Shown here in pieces: positions 1-54,640 of a stretch of DNA of 64,000 nt. Position 1 is the stretch's first letter. Every line of letters starts with the position of its first letter. Origin of the DNA: Liolophura sinensis. Lineage: Eukaryota > Mollusca > Polyplacophora > Chitonida > Chitonidae. The stretch lies in the NCBI RefSeq assembly GCF_032854445.1, contig NC_088304.1, positions 14,459,704-14,523,703 of the forward strand, read 5' to 3'. A program made the position numbers and the translations under genes. The notes under the pieces were generated by a model. That model saw nothing but the letters and a program-made list of their open reading frames with translations, did not search any database and had not been told where the DNA came from.

Positions 1-360
1 GGTGAAAATGCAAGACAAATGTTGAAGGTGGACTTTTAATGAAAACGGGTCAATGTATAGAATGTTAGATATTGTGAACGTTTATCTTCACAAAAATTTC
101 TACTACATTTGGCTACCATCCAAGCTCGCACTGAAATATCACATATCGATATTTGTACCTAATCTGCTTCATACTTCGATGGATCACACTCTCTATAACT
201 GGCTAATGCTCGCTTTTATGATGTTTGTGTCGCCTTTAAAATAGAGAAACAGCCTTTGGTTCTGAACAGTTGTCAGGTGTGTCGCAAACCTGCGGATGTC
301 CCTAGTTTATAGCAAACCAACCAGCTATACTGATGTATATTTTCACAAAAATCTTTACAG

Positions 361-489
361 GGACTGCACATGGTCAGTTTGGGATATGCGTGGAGATGTG
401 TGGGCCGTTCGGGTCAGTCCAGTGTCCAGCCGGGTACGAGTGTCGGTCCAACGGTTGCGGTCACACATGTCAGAAAGTTGCCAAACAAG
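361..489 (+). CDS. Gene A (5'-partial), WAP-like exon
   Basis: Internal coding exon of a small secreted cysteine-rich protein. It follows an acceptor ending in TTTACAG and ends at a GT donor (CAAG|GTGGGG), phase 1 on both sides. It encodes 43 residues with six cysteines spaced C-x3-C-x7-C-x5-C-x4-C-x3-C, ending in the motif CRSNGCGHTC. This resembles a WAP four-disulfide core lacking one cysteine pair (ECR where WAP has CC). Length and phase match the homologous exon of gene B at 3486. The signal-peptide exon should lie upstream; none is visible in bases 1-360, so the gene is truncated by the window edge. A protease-inhibitor role is family inference only. Confidence 0.8.
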
Positions 490-1230
490 GTGGGGTGATA
501 TTTTTTCTATACCTGTTTATACTTCATTTCTTAATCGATGAATGGGATCAGCATCTTTATCAAGAGAAGATTAGTGTCTGTCAGTAGGGGACCTCTGGCA
601 ACCTCGCTTTATCTCGAAACTTCGAGGTAGCGAGGCAGAGATGTGAATCTCACTACCACAGCTACACTGACTTTTGTAATCCATGGCGAGGCATCGAGGT
701 ATTGAGAAGTCCTCTGTCGGCTTCTGACCTGGAACGTTCTTATTGGTTGATGACTGGTATAGGAATGCCACCTTCGACGCATTGATCTATACACATGTGC
801 TATTTTTCATAGTAGGCTTGTTACGTTTTGATCTCACCAATGCGGTCGCTGTGAGTTTAAGTCCAGCTCATGCTGGCTTCCTCTCCAGCCATACGTCTGA
901 AAGCTACCTGCGGATGGTTCTGCCCGTTTTCATCCCACAATAATTCTGGCCGCCATAGCATAAGTGAAATATTTTTGAGTTCTGCGCACACCAACAATCA
1001 AATAAATAAACAAATATTACATTTTGAAATCATGCAAGTACTTCCATCATTCAGGCTAACACGCTGTGATCGAAAGTCTCACGGACATTTCTTCATTATG
1101 ACAAGTAACAGTTTTGCAACAATCGTTTGGCATTTTTCATTCATGCCTATGAATGAAGACATGCTTATATATAGCCTCATTTTTCATTCACGTCAGACAT
1201 CCCTATATGTACCCTCATTTTTATTTTCAG
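490..1230 (+). other. Gene A intron 2
   Basis: GT-AG intron of 741 bp. It contains a 5'-truncated family A SINE (831-1014). The rest is AT-rich, with no recognised coding content. Confidence 0.6.
831..1014 (+). mobile_element. SINE family A, 5'-truncated
   Basis: Starts inside the family A head (TCACCAATGCGGTCGCTGTG), continues through the body and ends in the AATCAAATAAATAAAC tail. The body is diverged. Confidence 0.8.
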
Positions 1231-1346
1231 CTTCAGCCGTATGTAATCCGGTGTTGTGTGAAATGTTTTGTGCTTCCGGTTGGCAGAAAGATAAGAACGG
1301 ATGTGACATCTGCGCATGCCGGAATGCCCTGACCATCACGACATAA
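1231..1346 (+). CDS. Gene A last exon, antistasin-like domain
   Basis: Terminal exon joining in phase 1 to the exon at 361. It encodes an antistasin-like domain with six cysteines (C-x4-C-x3-C-x10-C-x2-C-x-C) and the hallmark KDKNGCDICAC, then stops at TAA 1344-1346. A second AG six bases inside the exon (1235-1236) would give the same frame minus two residues and aligns better with gene B, so the exact acceptor is uncertain. A poly(A) signal ATTAAA lies at 1466-1471. Antistasin domains in leeches and other invertebrates inhibit serine proteases; the target here is unknown. Confidence 0.8.
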
Positions 1347-3059
1347 CAACATTGGGAGAAATTATTTGGTTTAAAGAAGACTTGTCATGTTTTAGCATGA
1401 CTGATGTTGGTGCTGCAAGAATGCTGCAGAGAATAAAGAATTTCCTTATAATACATCGATTTTGTATTAAAGACTCACATTGAGAGTGAACCTTTTATCA
1501 TGTATTCTAAATTAACTCGTATCAGACAAAATTCCCCCCTCTTTATTGAACGCCAACAGTCACGTGGGGAAGGTGTGTATTCCTGAAACATGCATGTCAA
1601 ATGTCTACGTCATGCCAGTTGTGTCTGCTGACTAGATTATCAGTCTTTATTAACTTGAAAACAGTAATGTTGATGCGGCGGTTCGCCTCTGTACATCGGT
1701 CTTCTGTGCAGAATTGATGGGTCTTTTGCAGGATGAATTCTACGCCTCACCCAGTGTGGTGGTTACTGACACCGTATATTTTCGTATCCTATGACCAAGT
1801 CCATGTAGCTAATAATACACCATTGAACGTCAATCGTTCTAAAATCACATAGTTGGATCATACTCGCGTAAAGACTCGACCTTGGGTGACGTCATTTCAA
1901 ATTCAGAGGGTTCTTACAGTTCCTGTTGTCAGTTTAATTCGTTAACACAATAATATGCGAATAAATAAAATAAGACAACATAGTACAGACATTTATACAA
2001 AAACTGATAAGCAATTCGGGAAACATGTATGGAAAACTGATTTGCTCCAAATATGCGTGAACTCCCTGCTTTGAGTTGGTCATTCCTAAAGCTCGCGCAT
2101 TAGTTGTTTCGTTTGCTCGCTTTTCCTTTCTAATAAACATGTGAAAGTTTAAAGTAGTAAATTTCAACGTTTCCACGTTCACCACTGTAATAGACGACAA
2201 TGATAAAGAATCAATATTTTTGTATAATAACGGATTTCCTATGATCCTTGAGTTTAGGAAGTCCAATGGGAGTCTGAAACTAGGATGACAAAATATCAGC
2301 GTCCTTTACGGAAGCAAAAGTATTTAAGATACAGTGTTCTATTGCACAAATTAACCAAGTACTCCTATCAGTGTGTTATTGGACGGTGAAATTGATTGTC
2401 TAGTTACTACGGAGAATATTTCCAACTGTCTCAACATTCTTGTATGATATGTTGTAAAACCGTCACATAGTGACGTGCGTGTACAGGACAACACAAATTT
2501 GAGCACAGATCTCGTATATATTTAGTTCATTTACTTATTTGATTGTTTTTTTTACGCCGTACTCAAGAATATTTCGCTTATACCATTGCGACCAGGATAA
2601 TGGTGGGAGGAAACTGGACAGAGCCCGGGGGAAGCCCACGACCACCCGCAGGTTAGTGTAGGCCTTCCTTCATACGACCGGAAAGGTATAAATTTATTTG
2701 AGAAATGCGAACCTTGTTGACAGGTTGAATACAAGGACATTCTTGAGCACAGATGTCTTATAGATCTACCAGAAGTGCAAGACAAGACAAGAAGATAGAC
2801 TGATTATGGCTTAACGCCAGTTCGGCAGATATTGTAGCCATGTATCATGCCGACAGACAGGTTTCTATAAATGCATATTTAACGGGTCTAATCCTCGGGA
2901 GAAAAACAGAAGATATAGTGAACAGTCGACGTGACAAATTCGTGAGTTTTATTTATGGGAGATTCTGTATTATCTCGTGGGAACTCAATGTCTGGATAGG
3001 TCAAGGTCGTGTGATGATTATGCCTTGTTAGCCACAACAGCAACACTCAAGACGCCACG
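1347..3059. other. Intergenic DNA between genes A and B
   Basis: Non-coding 1.7 kb with the gene A poly(A) signal near 1466 and one family A SINE fragment at 2529-2687. A TATA-like CTATAAATGC at 2865-2874 could belong to the gene B promoter, but it would imply a leader of about 160 nt and is weak evidence. Nothing else recognised. Confidence 0.5.
2529..2687 (-). mobile_element. SINE family A, partial
   Basis: Reverse-orientation tail (TTTACGCCGTACTCAAGAAT) followed by about 130 bp of the body, breaking off before the tRNA-like head. Confidence 0.8.
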
Positions 3060-3105
3060 ATGAAGGTTCTGCTGGGAATTCTGATTTCTGCTTTGTTGGT
3101 ATTTG
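3060..3105 (+). CDS. Gene B exon 1, signal peptide
   Basis: First coding exon of a complete gene for a secreted cysteine-rich protein. The ATG opens a 15-residue hydrophobic leader (MKVLLGILISALLVF) typical of a signal peptide, and the exon ends in phase 1 at a consensus donor G|GTAAGT. Spliced to 3486-3614 and 4087-4181 it gives an 89-residue precursor; spliced to 5143-5252 it gives 94 residues. The ATG is chosen because it directly precedes the leader. Confidence 0.85.
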
Positions 3106-3485
3106 GTAAGTTTATACACCTCATATCAACCAGCGTAGGAAACTAAGGAAGATATTGCGATGCCAGCAGTAAGATTTGCTGTGAGTCTAAAACACGTCAT
3201 GGAGGATTCAATACCTTTGTATGGAACAGGCTAATTATGTACGCCATAAATCATATGTTAAATATTTATTTGATTGATGTTTTACGCCGTACTCAAGGAT
3301 ATTTCACTTATACGACGGCGGCCAGCATTATTGTGAGGGAAACCTGGCAGAGCCGGGGAAAACCCACGAACATCTTTTATATAACAATTTATAGTTTGAT
3401 TAACAGAAAATGTGTATGTTATGTATCATAACTGGTTTTTATTTGCTTGTATTCCTTAAAAAAGGATTTAATGTTATCTTAACAG
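3106..3485 (+). other. Gene B intron 1
   Basis: GT-AG intron of 380 bp that carries a reverse-orientation family A SINE fragment. Confidence 0.8.
3263..3374 (-). mobile_element. SINE family A, partial
   Basis: Tail and half of the body in reverse orientation, inside gene B intron 1. The head is missing. Confidence 0.8.
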
Positions 3486-3614
3486 GGACCACTCATGGTC
3501 AGATTGGGATATGTGCCGAGATGTGTTCTGAGTCTGGAACACTGAAATGTCAGCCAGGTTACGAGTGCCGATCTAACGGATGCGGACATACCTGTCAGAG
3601 GGTAATTAGCAAAG
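3486..3614 (+). CDS. Gene B exon 2, WAP-like domain
   Basis: Exon of 129 nt, phase 1/1, the same length as gene A's exon at 361. It encodes a six-cysteine module ending in CRSNGCGHTC, with the cysteine spacing of gene A. The donor is taken at AAAG|GTTTGA because it restores the phase the last exons need and aligns residue for residue with gene A; an in-frame GT at 3602 would break the phase. The module starts directly after the signal peptide, so the mature protein is essentially this module plus one antistasin-like domain. Confidence 0.85.
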
Positions 3615-4086
3615 GTTTGAGACATTTGTACTACTTCTCAGTGCTCAGTTCAGTTGTGTACTTCGTCTTTCAATCCTACTGTGTTTCAGTCATATACGCC
3701 GACTAAAAACGTAAACACTTCTTTTGATATCCATTAGCTAAATGCCAAGCAGTGACTTGTGCGGGAAGACGAATGTAGATGTCAGTCGAGCATTCTCGGT
3801 ATTGTGTTAAATACTGTAAATAGGCCGAGAATTCCCTGTTGTATTGTTGGTTACTTCACTTGAAAACAGTTGAAGTTATTGCTAAGGAAAGCCAAGGTGA
3901 TGCAAATATAGACATTGCTAAAATACTTACATGTTACAGGCCATACAAACAGTGTTTATGCTAGAACATGTCCGGCCGTTGAAGCGGAAAACATTAAATT
4001 AATATTAGTCGTTTTGTAGTTTACTCTTGCATTAAGTATTTCTCTTATTTCGTCGTGACAAATTCTATTCAATTTTGGCGTTTCAG
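3615..4086 (+). other. Gene B intron 2
   Basis: GT-AG intron of 472 bp ending GGCGTTTCAG. No repeats or coding content recognised. Confidence 0.75.
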
Positions 4087-4181
4087 TGAAATGTCAGCCC
4101 GTGTTTTGTGAGATATTCTGTGTGGCTGGGTGGGCAAAGGATGAAAACGGATGTGATATTTGCGCATGTCGGAAACCATAG
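4087..4181 (+). CDS. Gene B last exon 3a, antistasin-like domain
   Basis: Terminal exon, phase 1, encoding an antistasin-like domain with six cysteines and the signature KDENGCDICACR, ending KP then TAG at 4179-4181. A canonical AATAAA lies 70 nt after the stop (4251-4256), so this exon can end a transcript by itself. Compared with gene A's last exon and exon 3b it is the shortest at the C terminus and the most diverged. Likely role: protease-inhibitor domain of a secreted protein (family inference). Confidence 0.85.
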
Positions 4182-4250
4182 ATCCGCACTGTCATCCTGT
4201 CACTTGTTGTATACCAAGTCATACCCGGAATATAATTCTCATGAAAATAC

Positions 4251-4256
4251 AATAAA
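4251..4256 (+). terminator. Poly(A) signal for gene B exon 3a
   Basis: AATAAA 70 nt downstream of the exon 3a stop codon. Confidence 0.65.
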
Positions 4257-4477
4257 AACTGAAACAAAGAACGTTTTTAAAAACATTTCCAAACAGCAAG
4301 TATATGATCTTGAGTTGACAATTTCTGCTTCATCTGACTGGAATGAAACGCCGACACGACAGTACTTCAGTGGTAAGACTGTCATGTAAAGATTCTATGT
4401 TTGAAGTGCTGCCACACTAAATCCGCACATCAGTCACACGACACATGACACCTACTCAGGAAGAGTTAAAATCTTAC

Positions 4478-5078
4478 CGCCATGTATGAGATAAGTCAAT
4501 GTAGGTCGGGAGACCTGGGAGGAAACCCGGGTCGGATCGTACCAAAGAATTTAAAAATGGCAATTCTTCTGCATCGCTTGGCCCTCAGCACTGAGAGTGT
4601 AGAGCAAAAATATGTATAAAAACAAGACTGGCCTGGTGTCAGTATGATGTGATTTGGTGAGGTGTCATAGCAGATGTCTGCGGCATGATATTCTAGTTGG
4701 CGAAAAGGGCTTCCGTGGCTCAGTTGGTTAGCGCTCTAGCGCAGCGTAATGACCCAGAAGTCTCTCACCAATGCGGTCACCGTGAGCTCAAGTCCAGCTC
4801 ATGCTGGCTTTCTCTCCGGCTGTGCGTGGGAAGGTCTTCAACGACCTTTGGATGGTCGTGGGTTTCTACCTGGACTGTGCCCCGTTTCCTCCCACTATAA
4901 TGCTGGTCATATAAGTGAAATATTCTTGACTACCGAGTAAAACACAAATCAAATAAATAAATAAATAAATTCTAGTAGCGACAGGCGGTTTGGACTCACC
5001 ATGCCAAAAGAAGATACAGTATATACAAGCCTAATGACTCCACGTCGTCTTATCATTGAAAAATGGTTAAGTACGACG
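4478..5078 (+). mobile_element. SINE family C split by a family A insertion
   Basis: Two halves of one element lie either side of the family A SINE at 4707-4970. The left half has a tRNA-like B box (GAAACCCGGGTCGGATCG) and the run TTTAAAAATGGCAATT. The right half ends ATGGTTAAGTACGACGT. The same order of motifs occurs uninterrupted at 19790-20130, which shows that the split is an insertion. Confidence 0.7.
4707..4970 (+). mobile_element. SINE family A, full length, nested in family C
   Basis: The tRNA-like head has an A box (TGGCTCAGTTGG) and a B box (GAGCTCAAGTCC), followed by the family body and an (AAAT)n tail. The target-site duplication ATTCTAGT is at 4690-4697 and 4969-4976. Confidence 0.9.
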
Positions 5079-5142
5079 TACACATGCACAGGCCTACATA
5101 TATAATTATATTAATGCAAGTATGAATCTTTTAACTTTTCAG

Positions 5143-5252
5143 TGACATGTCAACCGGTTGCGTGCGACATCTATTGCCCCTATGGTTGGCAAAAAGATAA
5201 GAACGGATGTGATTTCTGCGCATGCCGGAAACCGCCAATCACCATTGACTAG
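5143..5252 (+). CDS. Alternative last exon 3b, antistasin-like domain
   Basis: Follows a strong acceptor (TTAACTTTTCAG) and opens in phase 1 with TG, exactly like exon 3a, so gene B exon 2 can splice to either. It encodes an antistasin-like domain with KDKNGCDFCACR, a C-terminal tail KPPITID and TAG at 5250-5252; AATAAA follows at 5331-5336. Its KDKNG core and extended tail are closer to gene A's last exon than to exon 3a. No signal-peptide or WAP-like exon lies between 4182 and 5142. It is therefore either an alternative last exon of gene B or the remnant of a third paralogue. Confidence 0.75.
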
Positions 5253-5330
5253 TGGAAGATAGTAGTAAAATGAAGTGATATTTCACTGAGTTCAATATTT
5301 TCTGTATTTGTGTGAAAAGCCTTTTCGAAA

Positions 5331-5336
5331 AATAAA
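5331..5336 (+). terminator. Poly(A) signal for exon 3b
   Basis: AATAAA about 80 nt after the exon 3b stop codon. Confidence 0.6.
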
Positions 5337-6102
5337 TTTAATGAAGGAAATCAGGCTGTTGTGAAAATACATTGAAGAACTGTATTTAGTCTCGTACTTT
5401 TCCAAAGATGAACTCATTTGCGGTAGCTGTGTAGAAGAGTCTTTGATAAACACAAGCGTGAAATTTTTCAGAGAAAGGAAATAATGTAAAAATGCCAGTT
5501 TTAATAAGCCAGTTTTATTATAAACACCATTTCCAAAATGAGCATTCAATTTCATGAAGGCTTACTGAAAAATAACGAAGGGATATAATTAATATCCGTC
5601 ACATGGAATAACCAGTGATCAAGTATTGAATAACATTGTATTAAATCATTTACTGACCGCGTTATGAGTATGTCAACTCTACCCATGACAGTGAGTATAA
5701 TGGCTGTTTGGAAACTGACAGAGCCTACTTAATACCACCCTGGTCATGTCCATCTACATCTTTCTGAACAGAGGTGGAAATATACCCAACCGGCCACCTC
5801 TGGGCAACTCTATAAATCATATTTTAACCCTAATTCCTAACAGGTACGTTCATTTTAAAAAAAACCCGAAAGACCATGTCATGTCACTCGTAACACATGC
5901 ATATATGATTAAAAGGCAAAACAGTGCCCTCGTGACGTCTACGGAAGCGGGTTCGCTCTCGGGCCACAGCATTAAGAATTGCTTAAAATTTATAGCATGG
6001 TGCTTTCGGGATTCTCAGTTTGCGCGGGGTACCGTTTTAAAATTTTACGTGGGATAATGTAGGAATGAATACTTTGAGCCATCCAGGTAGAATACATTAA
6101 AC

Positions 6103-6252
6103 AAAAACACTGAATCTGGTCAACCGGATATATGTTTAACCAATTTCTTACATTGCAAAACTCACCACAGTGTCTTCTCTGTACTTTGGTGAGTGTCGCA
6201 GCGTAAGAAATTATATAATATATATCCGTTTGACCAGAATCAGTGCTTTTAT
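6103..6252. repeat. Long imperfect palindrome (fold-back element)
   Basis: The outer arms 6103-6132 and 6220-6250 are near-perfect reverse complements: left carries CTGGTCAACCGGATATAT, right ATATATCCGTTTGACCAG. The inner arms 6140-6171 and 6182-6212 also pair (AATTTCTTAC with GTAAGAAATT, CTCACCA with TGGTGAG). The loop is about 10 nt, so the whole 150 bp can fold as one hairpin. It could be a MITE-type fold-back element; no coding content is visible. Confidence 0.75.
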
Positions 6253-7078
6253 TCAACTTATGTGGGGTAGTTTAGCCATGCATCTCTAATCATTTGGTCT
6301 AATCTTGTCTTTTCTTATAAAAAAACGGATTCTTCTATTTCATATACATATAAATAGTTTAAACAGCTTATCGACGAATATGAAACTCGGTCCGCGGATT
6401 TGGAAAATGGCATAAAAATGGCAGGACTTTTATTCAACATTACATTAATGTCGCACAAATGTGTTTCCAAAACACCGCTCAGCGGTAAATTGACCTACCA
6501 AATCACAACCACACGTGAAAAAAAATGCTTGCATTTAGAAAACAAAACGATTATTGTATGATGGTTGGATAATTTAGAACACTGGATAGAAAACTGTATT
6601 TTATTTGTCAATTCGGCTCTGAATAATTGTTGTAAAGAGCTAGGTTAAAAATAGGTCGCCACTGGTCATTCTTTTTCTTTACACAATTTGTATGACTGTT
6701 TTTTGTTCTTTTTTTTTACTTGAATTGGAGAAGACGATAGCAAAAATAATTTACTCTGTGTACGATGACATGCAAAAGAAGCACATTTTTACAAGATGAC
6801 AATAATACCAAAATGGGTTCCTCGCATTTTACATTGTTACAGATGATAAAGTCTCTCTGATAACGATTGCCCTTTCGCAGTTATGAATCCTGAAATAATT
6901 TCATGAATATACGTGAAAAATATACATAATGGTTTTGGTAATCTGAGGCACGGTAATCCCTCAACACAAAATAGACAAAATAACGCCTATGTATAAGTCA
7001 GAGGTAGTCCATTCACCGAATTGTTACCCGTGAACAAGGATGGCTGATGAAAATTAAAGGTCCAGTGAAAATAGTACT

Positions 7079-7400
7079 GTAGATCCATTAATCTAGAATG
7101 TCATAGCAGAGGAGAGGCCCCTTTGCATTGTTTTAGTGTAAATGCATGTTAAATGTTGATGACCACACAGCATTTTGAGTAATTCTAGACCACTGACGTA
7201 ACATCACTGCATTTGTTTTAAATAATTCCGCTTAAGCCATGGTGGTAGGGGGCGTGTAAATTGCTACTATATTTACATTGGACAGTTAGAATAAAACCCT
7301 GACGGAGGAAAACTGACAAGAGGCCGTATTTCAACGGTTACGTGAGGCCATTTGGAAAATCACACTGTTGTCGTTCTTCTGGTCTTATTCTCTATGCTGC
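7079..7400 (+). repeat. Dispersed repeat R1
   Basis: Member of an unnamed roughly 300-bp family. Shared ordered blocks: CCCTTTGCATTGTTTTA, GAGTAATTCTAGACC, ACATCACTGCATTT, TAGAATAAA, GACAAGAGGCCGTATTTCA. Other copies lie near 10.8, 11.7, 20.5, 27.7, 46.4 and 60 kb. Confidence 0.65.
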
Positions 7401-7688
7401 AGGTCTTCAGATAGATTACAGGCATGTAAAAAACAGAACTGAAATCACTTACACAGAAATTGGTTTCTTATACAGCGGTCCACGGAAAACATCCAAAGAG
7501 ATATCCAATAAACTTATAAAGATACAGAATAAAGGTCAGATGGGAAGTTTCTTAAGTTTTCCAATGAGTATAATTCTCTTGTAAAAAAATATGAACAGAG
7601 AGTCTAGAAACTCAGGCGCTCTGCTTCAGAATTGTGTCAAATTCCGCTAAACCTCGGGCAAGGGATAAATATATTCATCGTGTTCATT

Positions 7689-7808
7689 TAGATCGCCGTG
7701 GTCTATCAGTAACCTGCAGTAACCAGTAACCTTTCCTCCCACCATAATGCTGGCTGCCGCCGTATAAGTGAAATATTCTTGAGTACAGTGTAAAAATAGA
7801 TAAATAAA
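7689..7808 (+). mobile_element. SINE family A, 5'-truncated with target duplication
   Basis: Only the 3' half of the element is present (about 120 bp, ending in an AAATAAATA tail), yet it is flanked by the direct repeat TAGATCGCCG at 7679-7688 and 7809-7818. It therefore inserted already truncated. Confidence 0.8.
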
Positions 7809-8039
7809 TAGATCGCCGCTATTTGGTAGTCTGTGTTAAACGTCGTTTTCAGAATTGACCTTACGATTATTGACCGGAAACGTTCGTCTTGGTCGAGGGC
7901 TGGTATACGAATTCTGTATAACTTGCCTAACCTTGTGGTGGCAAGAAGTCATTTGATTTGAGCAATGGTGTCCCAATATTTGATTGAAATATTACCAATA
8001 TGAACTGAAGCCTCGATCAATCCTCATTTCAAGACATTA

Positions 8040-8156
8040 TGCAAGAATATTTCACTAATACAGCGGCGGGAAGTTCCATGTATTGGTGAAACCGGCTTCC
8101 TGAACCATAATTCTGGTTGACTTCGTATAAGTAAACACCAATTAAATGAATAAATA
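8040..8156. mobile_element. SINE family A fragments in opposite orientation
   Basis: A reverse-orientation tail/body piece (GCAAGAATATTTCACTAATA) is joined directly to a forward body/tail piece (CCATAATTCTGGTTGACTTC through AACACCAATTAAATGAATAA). Both are diverged. Confidence 0.5.
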
Positions 8157-8679
8157 CAATACTGAAGAGATACGTCACCATGGTAAATACGATTGATGTG
8201 GCGTTTCGACAGCTTTTAAAGCAGGGAGAGTAACTTTTCCCCCCACATATATGAACTGGCGATTTTTCCTATGCATTTTTTACGCAAACGTCGGTATTCA
8301 CCCCGGAGAATTAGCTTAAGGCACATGTCATATAGAGATTTGAATGTACGATCTCAACTGAATTCCAGGAAAGATCACCCTGGAGCACAGTTAACCACTT
8401 ATTGCCAGTAGTCCGGAAAAACATGTACCCGGGAAATCCGTAAAACCCTTTGCATAAATGGTAAGAAATGAGTTAAATATTTTGATCTGTATCTCATGTG
8501 AAAACATTACAATGGACATACAAAATTAAAAAAAAAACAAAACAGACAAGCTAAAATGATACCAACACGGTCCATTTTCATTGATTATGTTGAGCATATT
8601 CTTAATTATCACACTGTTTTTGATGTTTTACTCTCAATGATTTTAAAATCTGCGCTTTATAGGAAACGTTAGCCGTATA

Positions 8680-8764
8680 CATGTGAATAGCGTGAGTAAG
8701 TGCTTGGGGTTTAACACATGTGAATGGCGTGAGTAAGTGCTTGGGGTTTAACACATGTGAATGA
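8680..8764. repeat. 37-bp tandem repeat, 2.3 copies
   Basis: The unit contains CATGTGAATGGCGTGAGTAA and GTGCTTGGGGTTTAACA. The second block resembles the reverse complement of the family B SINE 3' end (TTAAACCCCAAGCACTCACT). Confidence 0.75.
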
Positions 8765-9084
8765 ATGATGTAATCTCTACCTAATGTAATCAATGTGGAT
8801 TTCGTCCATTTCAGAAAACATTCATTTTGGGACACCATTGCTCAAATCAAAAAGTCAAAAACCATAAATGCATGAAACACCACACTGCATGGAGAATTTA
8901 ACAAGTTCAAATTGGGCTTTGGACGGACGAGGTTGGGTAAAGCCACGCACAGACATCTGCGCATATTCCATGAGTGGCAACACCTCTGCGCGCCCCACTT
9001 TTCGCGGAAACGACCTCTCATTTATATACTGATGTTACTAAGCATCCATGAGGATGGCACCTGACGATATCAGTCGACTTGTTG

Positions 9085-9090
9085 TTTATT
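9085..9090 (-). terminator. AATAAA directly after the receptor stop codon
   Basis: The stop TGA at 9093-9091 is followed immediately by AATAAA on the minus strand. If used, the 3' UTR would be only about 20-30 nt. A more distal signal is possible. Confidence 0.4.
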
Positions 9091-53592
<44,502 letters not shown>

Positions 53593-53687
53593 CGTATAAT
53601 TTTTTGGTGACCAGTGGAGCGTGTGAATTCAACATACGCCTCTAACACTGAATCATGGTTATCTCTGTATCTGATGTCTCTACCCAG

Positions 53688-53697
53688 CCTTATATAG
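53688..53697 (-). promoter_or_regulatory. TATA box of the receptor gene (predicted)
   Basis: On the minus strand the sequence reads CTATATAAGG, about 100 bp upstream of the start codon. Transcription would begin near 53660, giving a leader of about 70 nt. Confidence 0.5.
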
Positions 53698-54436
53698 CAG
53701 CGGAGCTATTGACGAAAGTAATGATCTTAAAAGTATAAGGTGTCCTTTAGGGCTGGATGGCCTTCGGCAACTTTCGGACAGAACAATACAGCATTCGGGA
53801 ATTTCCGTGCTCTTCTATACGGGATAAATCTCTTAATTGCATATCCTTGCTTAGTACCGTTTTGATTCGTTCATATAATGGCCAGTGCAATTAGAGCAAT
53901 TGTGTGCCCTTTTCACATTTAGGCCTAACTATAATTTGTAAGACGATAACTATATATATGTGATGGACAATGTGAAGTTCATATGTGACTGGCATTGATG
54001 TTTCAGCTAACTGATGCACGCCATATAAATACGTTTGTTTTACTGTCGCTGATTGTTGCATTCATTCCAACGTACATGTCGGCAATTCGTGTGAATGTCT
54101 CTTTATGGTGCTCATCATCGCGATTCAGTACATGTATGGATCATACGTTTACGATGAACGATGTTTTGGGCAATCACCTGGCGAATATTCAGCCAGAACG
54201 TTTTGTATGGTTGATTAGTGGTAAACGAATGCCTGTATTGACATCCAGGTTCGATCTAATTCAGATCAATGGCTGATACCTGGGCAGATATCAAAATTAG
54301 CAAGTTGTAAACTTTTTTAAAATATCCATTGTGTTATTTGAACTTTCCCTGAAAAATTGATGCAATTTCTAGGCGAAAGGCGATGGGATATCTCTGTGAC
54401 TCTGGGGTCCTCAGGTTTACACCAATAACCCTGACC

Positions 54437-54560
54437 TGCGTTATACAACGGCAGGAGAGGAAGCCATCTTGAGCTGGACTCACGGCCACCGCATCGGTAA
54501 GAGGCTTCTGGGTCACTACACCGCGCTGACGCGCTACCACCTTGGCCACCGAGGCCCCGA
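54437..54560 (-). mobile_element. SINE family A, internally deleted
   Basis: ATACAACGGC of the body is joined directly to AGGAGAGGAAGCC of the head region, then continues to the head end GAGGCCCCG. Confidence 0.75.
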
Positions 54561-54597
54561 GTATGGCGTTTAACCCCATGATATAAATAAATAAACA

Positions 54598-54640
54598 TTT
54601 ATTTTATTTATTTATGTATTCATTTGATTGGTGTTTTACG
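54598..54640 (-). mobile_element. SINE family A, tail only
   Basis: TTTATTTATGTATTCATTTG, GATTGGTGTTTTACGC, then breaks off. Confidence 0.65.

Larger units (their letters stand above)
5337..9090. other. Intergenic DNA between convergent genes
   Basis: AT-rich non-coding 3.7 kb between the + strand antistasin locus and the 3' end of the - strand guanylate cyclase. It contains a long imperfect palindrome (6103-6252), one R1 repeat (7079-7400), a truncated SINE with duplicated target (7689-7808), a scrambled SINE (8040-8156) and a short 37-bp tandem repeat (8680-8764). No gene recognised. Confidence 0.6.

Noticed and set aside
7680-7760. Minus-strand GYWLLQVTDR as the closing motif of the cyclase
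   Set aside because: It lies in a SINE body. The true last exon is at 9091-9162, with GKGQMKTYWL in the right phase.
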